Below, piece after piece: positions 1 to 5,754 of a DNA stretch of 15,334 nt. Source of the DNA: an uncultured Alphaproteobacteria bacterium. GTDB lineage: Bacteria > Pseudomonadota > Alphaproteobacteria > RF32 > CAG-239. The position numbers and the translations under genes were made by a program. Below the pieces are notes generated by a model that saw only the letters and a list, made by a program, of their open reading frames with translations, made no database searches and had not been told where the DNA came from. How positions within the stretch are numbered: the first letter of the stretch is position 1; every line of letters begins with the position of its first letter. The DNA lies in contig CAJTWX010000035.1 of NCBI GenBank assembly GCA_910580155.1, positions 1 to 15,334 on the forward strand, in the 5' to 3' direction.

Positions 1-360
1 CAAAACATACGAATTCTGTGTATCTGTTGTTGCCATACTTTGCGCTTCGGCAGCCGTAACAAGAGATGTCGCTTGTGCTGACGCCGATTCTTCTTCATTG
101 TTTTTTTCAACAATATTTTCTTCCGGCGCAGAAATTTCAGAGACTACATCAACTGGCAGCTCCTGTTCTGTAGAAATTTCCGGCATAATTTTTTCCGGAG
201 CCTGAGGAACATCAACTGAGGGACGAACTTTTGCTCTTTTAATTTTTTTTAATTTCGGACGCGACGCTGTTACTTGTGCCGCAACAGTGTTGTTTTCAGC
301 AATATCTGTCTCTTGAGTATTGCCAGCTAAAAAACTGTCCAAAGAATCATCTTCCGCCAT
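1..360 (-). CDS. N-terminal part of an acidic, Pro/Glu-rich protein of unknown function (runs off the left edge)
   Basis: The frame is open from an ATG at 360 to the window edge, giving the first 120 residues of a longer protein. It begins MAEDDSLDSFLAG. A basic patch (RPKLKKIKRAKVRP, about residues 34-47) is followed by a long stretch rich in Glu, Pro, Val, Ser and Ala. No signal peptide or membrane segment is seen in this part, so the start is probably cytoplasmic and disordered. A GAGGG Shine-Dalgarno sits 7 bases before the ATG, and the upstream secretin-like gene ends only 12 bases away, so the two are probably cotranscribed. A basic patch followed by an acidic linker is common ahead of a membrane anchor or a protein-binding region, but the rest lies outside the window and no family is recognised. 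In PilN-type loci the gene after the secretin is often pilO; that is positional analogy only. Confidence 0.8.
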   Translation of the reverse strand, partial: MAEDDSLDSFLAGNTQETDIAENNTVAAQVTASRPKLKKIKRAKVRPSVDVPQAPEKIMPEISTEQELPVDVVSEISAPEENIVEKNNEEESASAQATSLVTAAEAQSMATTDTQNSYVL

Positions 361-372
361 CGTTTACCCTCA

Positions 373-1668
373 TTAAATTTTGTTTTTAATTTTCTCATCC
401 GTTTTTAATAATCTGACCAACCGCGGAACAATATAAACAATTGTTTCAGTCCCTTCCACGGCAGGACCAAAAATCTCGCTTGGCAGGCCGATAATTAAAA
501 AGTTTTCGCCTAATTTATTGCGTACTTTAAATTTGGTAATTTCTCCATCAGTCGTATCCAGCGTAATTTCCGAGAAGATTCGATTACTTTTTTCAATCTC
601 TGCTTTTGCCAAAACCGACAACGGATATTCCATATTATCAAGTTTGCCGCAACGTCCGACATCAAATCGTGAGAACCATCGTGTCGGAACAACAAAACGT
701 CCTTCGGAAATCTCCTGAATTTGCCCATATTTACTAACAAATTTTTGCAATTGCTCAATTGAAATATCATTGGTTACTGTCAAAATTCTACCGATAACGC
801 CGGTTTGTGCTGTAGCTATACTACCGAATTTAAAGTCTTTCAATAAGTCTTTCCAGACAATTCCGCAAGGTTCGTTTGCCATCACTCTGAACACGCTGAC
901 ATCATACATAATCATTGTCGGATTGTTTTCAAAGTCATTGATAAGCCCGTTGATTTTATCCATTGTTTCAAGATTGGTTTCAAATGTAATGCTGTAATCC
1001 CGCCAGTTTGTAACCATATCCGTAATACCCACGCCGCGCAAAACATCAAGAAAGCCCATCATTAATGTTCTTGAATTGGGAACATATAAGGTAAATGATG
1101 CTCTGCGGCTCAAAATGATCGAATTCATTTTTGCATCATATCGATAAAATAAATCAGCTGAGCGCGAAACCATCTCCAAAACTTCTTTAAAGCTGCCATT
1201 TAAATCTTTACCGTAAATATTCGGATAAGGTGCATCTTTGGCAACAAGGGTAATATTCGCTTCTTCTGTCAGTTTCAATAAAGCCTGCTCGGCAGGAATA
1301 TTATCAAACGTAAAATGCCTTACCTCAAAATCCGGCAAAACATCATTTATATCATTGCGCTCTAATCTGAAAGACACATTATTATGTGGCAAAATCTGCA
1401 CCATTTCTTGCGTTTTCCAATTAACATTGCAACGCAGCGGTGTTTCTAAATCCAAATCATTAGCTCTGAAGGTTGTTCTTAGCATATAGGGATTTTGCTG
1501 TGGTAAGACCAAAAAATTATCCGGCTCTTTTTCGCTGGTTACACTGTGTGTGATAATCGTTTCGTTGTCGTCTTGATAAGCATTGCAGGCAACGGTTAAA
1601 AACAGCGAAAATAACACAAATAATAATGTCTTTTGTTTTTTTAAGTTAAATTTATTCATCATCGTCAT
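373..1668 (-). CDS. Secretin-like lipoprotein with STN domain (PilN/PilQ-like, short form)
   Basis: 431 residues. A hydrophobic N-terminal segment ends at a lipobox-like LTVAC (Cys28), so the protein is predicted to be lipidated and sent to the outer membrane. Residues about 114-190 match the secretin/TonB short N-terminal (STN) pattern (EVRHFTFDNIPAEQALLKL, then YRYDAKMNSIILSRR). Residues 195-260 look like a secretin N-domain ending in the typical strand MIMYDVSVFRV. The C-terminal part ends with FLIIGLPSE and IVYIVPRLVRLL, resembling the closing strands of the secretin beta-domain. The whole is shorter than the R64 PilN class as I recall it, so the gate domain may be reduced. ATGs at 1668, 1662 and 1659 are all possible starts. 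The start overlaps the end of the 165-aa gene (stop at 1652), suggesting translational coupling. The role would be an outer-membrane pore or its partner in a type IV pilus or secretion system. A non-pore STN lipoprotein is the main alternative. Confidence 0.72.
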   Translation of the reverse strand: MTMMNKFNLKKQKTLLFVLFSLFLTVACNAYQDDNETIITHSVTSEKEPDNFLVLPQQNPYMLRTTFRANDLDLETPLRCNVNWKTQEMVQILPHNNVSFRLERNDINDVLPDFEVRHFTFDNIPAEQALLKLTEEANITLVAKDAPYPNIYGKDLNGSFKEVLEMVSRSADLFYRYDAKMNSIILSRRASFTLYVPNSRTLMMGFLDVLRGVGITDMVTNWRDYSITFETNLETMDKINGLINDFENNPTMIMYDVSVFRVMANEPCGIVWKDLLKDFKFGSIATAQTGVIGRILTVTNDISIEQLQKFVSKYGQIQEISEGRFVVPTRWFSRFDVGRCGKLDNMEYPLSVLAKAEIEKSNRIFSEITLDTTDGEITKFKVRNKLGENFLIIGLPSEIFGPAVEGTETIVYIVPRLVRLLKTDEKIKNKI

Positions 1669-2149
1669 CTTTCTTTTGTGCCAGTTTTTCTTGCTCGGCC
1701 ATCAGCTTGGCCACAACTTCGTCAATACTTTGTCCGGCACCGGCTGTCGGATTGTCTGCTTGGTCGGTAAAACCGCTAAACGCATCTTTGGCAGCACTCA
1801 GATCTTCATCTTGTTTTGCCGTCATTTCCACCGACGCATTTCTTTCTAACTCTTGCTTATAAAGGTTTAAATTATTTCTAAGCGCTTCAATTCCGCCCTT
1901 AATTTTTTTCTCAACATACGGATGTAGTTCTTTATGTTCAATGATGTAATCGCCAGTTTCGCAAAGCTCTTCCAACACATCAATAATATAAGGAAAAAAA
2001 GGATAATCCTCTACGGCAATATTTCCTTTGCGAATACATCTCGCAGCAATTCTTGAAACCGTACGGTCATAATAATCCCTTATCAAAACATAGTTATCTA
2101 TGTACCAAAGCGATTCTTTTGTTGCGTTAATCTCGTCAAATTCTGCCAT
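1652..2149 (-). CDS. Hypothetical cytoplasmic protein, 165 aa
   Basis: I do not recognise a family. The N-terminal two thirds looks like a compact mostly helical domain: WYIDNYVLIRDYYDRTVSRIAARCIRKG, a short loop, then FFPYIIDVLEELCETGDYIIEH and a charged helix reaching about residue 105. The C-terminal third is acidic and probably flexible, ending in KKDDDDE. There is no signal peptide or membrane segment. The start ATG at 2149 has a GGGAG ribosome site 6 bases upstream. It follows the 756-aa acidic gene after 54 bp and overlaps the secretin-like gene by 17 bp, so it is very likely part of the same transcript. The position between the acidic protein and the secretin suggests an adaptor or assembly role in the same apparatus, but this is inferred from context only. 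Confidence 0.8.
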   Translation of the reverse strand: MAEFDEINATKESLWYIDNYVLIRDYYDRTVSRIAARCIRKGNIAVEDYPFFPYIIDVLEELCETGDYIIEHKELHPYVEKKIKGGIEALRNNLNLYKQELERNASVEMTAKQDEDLSAAKDAFSGFTDQADNPTAGAGQSIDEVVAKLMAEQEKLAQKKDDDDE

Positions 2150-2203
2150 TTTCTTCTCCCGTATACTTCAAAACTAAAATATAGAATACGATTTGTAAAT
2201 GCT

Positions 2204-4474
2204 TTATTTGTTGTTATTATCAGGCACGTTTTCTTGCCCGTCATCTTCAACATATTCCCATTCCCAATCTTCGCCTTCACCATCAGAGCCATCAATCGGG
2301 TTGCCATCTTCATCTACATATTCCCACTCCCACTCTTCCTCTTCAGGCAAAGTTTCTGCTGTAGCCGGCTGTGTATTTAAAACTGCATCCAAATTACTGC
2401 TAAAGTCAACAACTTCATCTTCTCCGACATTTTCATCATCACTGTAATCATCTATAGCAATGGGCTGGTCAAGTGAGGAAATATCAACATTATCACTGGT
2501 CAATGCCGCGCGGATTTTATCCAGTTCTTCACTATAACGACTGTGTTGCGGTTCTTGAGATTGTTGGGATGCGTCAAAATGTTGCTCTATCGGCGAAACG
2601 GGATTATCTTGCGCAATAAAATTATCTGATACGTCGGCCACTATGTTGTTATCGGGTTGCTGTGCTTCTTCAATAAAATCAGTTTCCGGTTCAAATGTTA
2701 TTAAACTATCCAGTTCGTTAGCTCCGGCTGATTCGGAAACGGCTTCTTCAAACGCTGTATTTTGCTCGGGTAATGCAAAATCCAATCCGTCAGAGTTTGT
2801 TAAAGTATCCAGACTATCAATGCGAGTCGGTTCAAAAGTTGCTTCTTCATTGTCTGTATTTTGTTCAGGTAAAGCAAAATCTAAACCATCGCTGCTTATC
2901 AGACTGTCCAATCCGTTAAATTCGGCTTGTTCCTGCTCAGGTTCTTCAACCGTAGTACTTTGTTCGGGCAGCGCAAAATCAAGCCCATCACCGCTTATCA
3001 GGCTGTCCAGCCCTTCAAATGGCGAAACATCTTGTTCCGGCAACTGCTTCTGATGCATATTATTTTGTTTCGGCAGGGCATAGTCTAAGCCGTCACTATC
3101 CGGCAGGCGGTTTAATTCTTGCGTTTGAAAAGCTTGTTCCGGTTCTTGTGTCTGTTCATCAAAAGAAACGCCTTGCTCGGGTAATGCAAACTCTAACCCG
3201 TCACTACTCAGGAAATCATCGATTCCTTCAGCAGAAACAGATGGCTGTAACATTTCCGATTCAGGTATATTTTGTATGGCATCCGATTCTGTATCAGACG
3301 GTATAAAGTCAGCCTCGTTATCCATCAAATCATCAAATCTGCCGGCAGCATCCGTTTCTTTTATGGGATCCTTAATAAAAGTTTCCGACTCAGATGGAAC
3401 AGAATTTATATCTTCAGCAGCTGCAATATTTTGTGGCCTGAAATCCGGTTGTACAGGGGTAGAAAACGTATCGTCATATTGAGTAAAAGGCATATCTTCA
3501 AAAGACGGCTCATCAAGCTGGACATTAGTAAAATCGTCATTATGTTTTGAGGCCACATTTCTGATAATACCGCTGAAAGCCGGTGCAATTTTCTCAGACT
3601 TAATAGCCATATCTGTTGCAGGATGTTGTAGCGGTTGCGCCGAAGTATTATTTTGCGCTGGTAATTCCTGCGGATTATTATGTTTTTTCTTCTTTTTTTT
3701 CTTTTTTATATTATCGCTTCCAGTTGAAATATTGGAGGTGTCTGATGTAATACTCTGCACTTGCGGCAAAACCGTATTTCTGTTGTTATCACGGTTAATA
3801 TTTACAGCTTCAGGGTGTGACTGTGCATTTTCGTTTGTTTCTGCTTTTCTTTGTGGCATAACAGAAATATGGGCAGATTCGTTACAAAGTTTCTCTAAAA
3901 GTCGGGAAATTGCAAGTTGAGAAGAAATAACAGAGTCTGTAATTTGTCTTGTTTCTTTCAAAACTTCTAAAAGAGAACTGCGGGACATCTGAATTTCTTC
4001 GGCAATAAGTTGAAATGTGCGGTTTAAGTTTGTCAGAATAGTAGTGTCAGTCCCGCTTGCAGCGGTTTGAGTCGGCACTTGCTTAAAAGCCGAAGCCATA
4101 GAAGCCGCCAAAGCTTCTGCAAAAGAAGCATCCATTACCATATTACCGGCAGAAACATCGTTATTTTGAACCGCCGGAGTACTTAAACCATTGCTGTCCG
4201 TGAAATCTTCTTTGTTTGATTTTACAAAAGAAATTCCCCGTTCTGTCTTAACGTCTTCAATATGTTCAACAAGCAAACGTCCACCGGGCATACGTTTAAA
4301 AAAGTCAGTAATATTTTGTGGAAGAGCCAAAAGCTCGTCATCAAATTGTGTTCGTTTGTCCTTGTTAAAAATGTGTATCTGTCTGAAGATATTTAAATAG
4401 CGTTGCGCAACTAAAATCGGCGCTTCTTCAGTACTTTTGTCACTGCCAAATTCTACATCATTTAATTCTTCCAC
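2204..4474 (-). CDS. Large acidic low-complexity repeat protein (756 aa) with DGLDFALPEQ and WEWEYV motifs
   Basis: The start is a GTG at 4474 preceded by AGAGGT 7-8 bases upstream. Residues 1-100 look folded (helical QRYLNIFRQIHIFNKDKR, then DFFKRMPGGRLLVEHIEDV). Residues about 114-200 form a long amphipathic helical, coiled-coil-like stretch (LIAEEIQMSRSSLLEVLKE). Eight consecutive Lys occupy 257-264. From about 310 onward the chain is strongly acidic and low-complexity. Five copies of DGL[DE][FY]ALP[EK]Q start at 425, 461, 496, 529 and 562 (period 33-36), some preceded by LDSLIS. Near the C-terminus the WEWEYV motif occurs twice (715 and 737), each followed by acidic residues and Gly. No signal peptide is visible. 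It lies between the regulator and the 165-aa/secretin pair. Possible roles are a secreted substrate, a scaffold of the machine or a surface protein exported without a Sec signal. No family is recognised and the function is unknown. Confidence 0.85.
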   Translation of the reverse strand: MEELNDVEFGSDKSTEEAPILVAQRYLNIFRQIHIFNKDKRTQFDDELLALPQNITDFFKRMPGGRLLVEHIEDVKTERGISFVKSNKEDFTDSNGLSTPAVQNNDVSAGNMVMDASFAEALAASMASAFKQVPTQTAASGTDTTILTNLNRTFQLIAEEIQMSRSSLLEVLKETRQITDSVISSQLAISRLLEKLCNESAHISVMPQRKAETNENAQSHPEAVNINRDNNRNTVLPQVQSITSDTSNISTGSDNIKKKKKKKKHNNPQELPAQNNTSAQPLQHPATDMAIKSEKIAPAFSGIIRNVASKHNDDFTNVQLDEPSFEDMPFTQYDDTFSTPVQPDFRPQNIAAAEDINSVPSESETFIKDPIKETDAAGRFDDLMDNEADFIPSDTESDAIQNIPESEMLQPSVSAEGIDDFLSSDGLEFALPEQGVSFDEQTQEPEQAFQTQELNRLPDSDGLDYALPKQNNMHQKQLPEQDVSPFEGLDSLISGDGLDFALPEQSTTVEEPEQEQAEFNGLDSLISSDGLDFALPEQNTDNEEATFEPTRIDSLDTLTNSDGLDFALPEQNTAFEEAVSESAGANELDSLITFEPETDFIEEAQQPDNNIVADVSDNFIAQDNPVSPIEQHFDASQQSQEPQHSRYSEELDKIRAALTSDNVDISSLDQPIAIDDYSDDENVGEDEVVDFSSNLDAVLNTQPATAETLPEEEEWEWEYVDEDGNPIDGSDGEGEDWEWEYVEDDGQENVPDNNNK
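2237..2344 (-). repeat. Duplicated WEWEYV acidic C-terminal motif
   Basis: Residues 711-746 of the acidic protein hold EEEEWEWEYVDEDG and, 22 residues later, EDWEWEYVEDDG. The repeated unit is visible at DNA level as two similar stretches. It lies 10 residues from the stop codon. It is a Trp/Tyr-rich island in an otherwise hydrophilic tail, which is what a docking or export signal could look like (inference). Confidence 0.8.
2762..3202 (-). repeat. Five in-frame degenerate repeats coding DGLDFALPEQ-type motifs
   Basis: Codons for residues 425-571 of the 756-aa protein carry five copies of a 10-residue core (DGLEFALPEQ, DGLDYALPKQ, then three DGLDFALPEQ) spaced 36, 35, 33 and 33 residues apart. 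The third to fifth copies are preceded by an LDSL[IT]-type helix motif, and a lone LDSLI remnant follows at about 588. The linkers between copies are acidic and differ from one another, and synonymous codons vary between copies. The array therefore looks old and selected at protein level rather than a fresh tandem duplication. Confidence 0.85.
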
Positions 4475-4515
4475 GAGCTTAACCTCTATACAAAATTACA
4501 ATTAAACCTAAAAAT

Positions 4516-4531
4516 ATATCTTCAAAGATAT
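4516..4531 (-). terminator. Weak AT-rich hairpin just after the XRE gene
   Basis: ATATCT and AGATAT flank a four-base loop 3 bases beyond the XRE stop codon. On the minus strand the stem is followed by a short T-rich stretch. There are only one G and one C per arm, so the hairpin is weak. It could attenuate rather than stop transcription, and readthrough into the acidic-protein gene (60-bp gap) is likely. Confidence 0.3.
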
Positions 4532-4534
4532 TTT

Positions 4535-5509
4535 TTACAAAGCAATTTCAACAACTTTATGCAGTTTTTTGAAATCGTCATTGTCAAAATAGATCCTTTC
4601 TTCCGGATTCCACATCAAACCGTACATCTGCCCTGTTTCATCTTCGCGAACGCTGACAACAAAGGCGAGCTGTTCGGTCTTGTAATATAAAGCAATATCA
4701 CCTGCACTGGCAATCTCAGACGGTGCAACAAACATCACGGCTCTGTTTGAAAGTGTTGAGCCGAGCCTTCTGGAGCATAAATTAACGCCGTAAACATCGC
4801 GCTTTTCCATTAAAGTTGCCGGCTTAATGGCATCTTTGGAAGGTGTGTCGCGGTTAATGATAATTGAACCATCTGTGCCGGACATTCCGTAAACCGGAAC
4901 TTTCAACGCTTCCAAATCCAGATAATTAGCCCCATAGTCAGCAGTAGCGTGCGGCATATTGTTAATTTTATATTTTGTGTCATTATGAATGATAATCTCT
5001 TCCAATGCGCCGGCCTCATCCAAACGCTTGACTTCGGCTTTAAGTGCATCAACATCCATAGCCAAAGCCTGTGCAATATTTCTGTATTCTTTTTCGGAAA
5101 CCTCACGTTGTCCCATCTCAATACGGTGGTAAACCGACAAAGTCATATCCGCATTTTCGGCAACCTCAATCAGTGTGAGGGATTTTTCGTTGCGGATATA
5201 TCTTAATGCCGCGCCCAAAACTTTTAAGCCGCTTGTTTTGTTGATTTCCTGCCTGCGTTCCTGCTCTTTGCGCCACGCCATAACCACTTCGTGTTGGGAG
5301 TTCTGCTCGTTAACATATAAATCCTGCAAAGAACAGTTCAAAATTTCAGCAACCAATATCAGCTGTTCCTGATTAAGCCGTCTGTAGCCTTTCTCGATTT
5401 TGGAAATAGCCGATAAACTGATACCTAACCTGTCTGCCAGCTCTTGCATAGACACGCCGCGGGATTTGCGGTTAATTCTGATTTGATTCGGGAATACGAT
5501 TTCTTCCAT
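4535..5509 (-). CDS. XRE-family regulator: two HTH domains plus degenerate S24 (CI/LexA-like) domain
   Basis: 324 residues. A first HTH_XRE domain spans about 6-66 (MQELADRLGISLSAISKIEKGYRRL). A second spans about 94-160 (LTLIEVAENADMTLSVYHRIEMGQR) after a charged linker. The C-terminal part (about 198-324) begins with VPVYGMSGTDG, the usual opening of the S24 peptidase fold of phage repressors. It continues with SAGDIALYY and NPEERIYF, which match the GDiVlv and NP-y-P stretches of that family. The usual SMxP nucleophile motif and the catalytic Lys are not recognisable: RRLGSTLSN and FVVSVRED stand in their places. Self-cleavage is therefore doubtful and a ligand-sensing or dimerisation role is more likely. 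The start ATG at 5509 has AAAGGT 7 bases upstream. It sits between the VirB6 operon and the secretin/acidic block on the same strand, with its own promoter region, so it is a good candidate regulator of both. Confidence 0.88.
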   Translation of the reverse strand: MEEIVFPNQIRINRKSRGVSMQELADRLGISLSAISKIEKGYRRLNQEQLILVAEILNCSLQDLYVNEQNSQHEVVMAWRKEQERRQEINKTSGLKVLGAALRYIRNEKSLTLIEVAENADMTLSVYHRIEMGQREVSEKEYRNIAQALAMDVDALKAEVKRLDEAGALEEIIIHNDTKYKINNMPHATADYGANYLDLEALKVPVYGMSGTDGSIIINRDTPSKDAIKPATLMEKRDVYGVNLCSRRLGSTLSNRAVMFVAPSEIASAGDIALYYKTEQLAFVVSVREDETGQMYGLMWNPEERIYFDNDDFKKLHKVVEIAL

Positions 5510-5520
5510 AACACTTACCT

Positions 5521-5548
5521 TTGAATTAAAACAATTTTAACTTATAAT
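5521..5548 (+). promoter_or_regulatory. Candidate plus-strand promoter (TTGAAT-16-TATAAT)
   Basis: A consensus TATAAT (5543-5548) is preceded at 16 bp by TTGAAT (5521-5526). Transcription would start near 5555 and run through the short plus-strand reading frame into the 3' end of the 850-aa VirB6-like gene in antisense. It is the best consensus promoter I see in the 224-bp gap, but AT-rich DNA gives false matches. Confidence 0.42.
5526..5540. promoter_or_regulatory. Candidate operator palindrome TTAAAA-N3-TTTTAA
   Basis: A 15-bp element with perfect 6-bp arms lies 17 bp upstream of the XRE start. It falls inside the spacer of the plus-strand promoter and near the expected transcription start of the minus-strand one. 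A second, looser CAAAA-N9-TTTTG element lies at 5593-5611. XRE repressors commonly bind such sites to control their own gene. Because the sequence is AT-rich, chance occurrence is possible. Confidence 0.35.
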
Positions 5549-5571
5549 AATCGCACCCGAAAAATATGCAA
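5544..5571 (-). promoter_or_regulatory. Candidate promoter of the XRE regulator gene
   Basis: On the minus strand TTGCAT (5571-5566) and TATTAT (5549-5544) are separated by 16 bp, about 35 bp upstream of the start codon at 5509. The -10 box lies on top of the -10 box of the plus-strand promoter, so the two would compete. A perfect TTGACA occurs further upstream at 5615-5610 but has no convincing -10 partner. Confidence 0.4.
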
Positions 5572-5625
5572 GCCAAAAAAAATAAAAATTCCCAAAATTG
5601 TATAACTTTTGTCAAGGAGATAAAA

Positions 5626-5754
5626 GTGCATATATTTTCCGGCTTGGCTTATTTGTTTCTGCGCAGGGGCGTGTCTATTTTATATAGTTGCCAATCCGCT
5701 TTTCTTTGTGTGGCGGAATACTTCTTCTTTATTCTAGAAGAAACTGCCGCCTAA
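5626..5754 (+). CDS. Possible small hydrophobic protein, 42 aa (plus strand, GTG start)
   Basis: This is the only plus-strand frame with supporting signals. A perfect AAGGAG lies 6 bases before a GTG at 5626, and a consensus-type promoter lies about 80 bases upstream. The product would be VHIFSGLAYLFLRRG followed by a hydrophobic Cys/Phe-rich segment ending in FILEETAA. An in-frame ATG at 5566 would lengthen it to 62 residues but has no ribosome site. The end overlaps the 3' end of the VirB6-like gene by 21 bp. It could be a small membrane protein, or the transcript may act as antisense RNA without coding. The divergence from an XRE gene is suggestive. Chance is a serious alternative. Confidence 0.28.
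   Translation: MHIFSGLAYLFLRRGVSILYSCQSAFLCVAEYFFFILEETAA

Noticed and set aside
2643..3053. Plus-strand reading frame of 136 codons opposite the acidic repeat gene
   Set aside because: Ser/Lys-rich low-complexity shadow produced by the repeat codons on the other strand; no ribosome site or known domain.
5610..5615. Perfect TTGACA on the minus strand upstream of the regulator
   Set aside because: No acceptable -10 box lies 15-19 bp downstream (GGAATT at 17 bp), so it is not called as a promoter.
5695..5742. Inverted repeats TCCGC/GCGGA and TTCTTC/GAAGAA as a terminator of the VirB6 operon
   Set aside because: Short arms, long loops and no clear T-run after them on the minus strand; not good enough to call a terminator.
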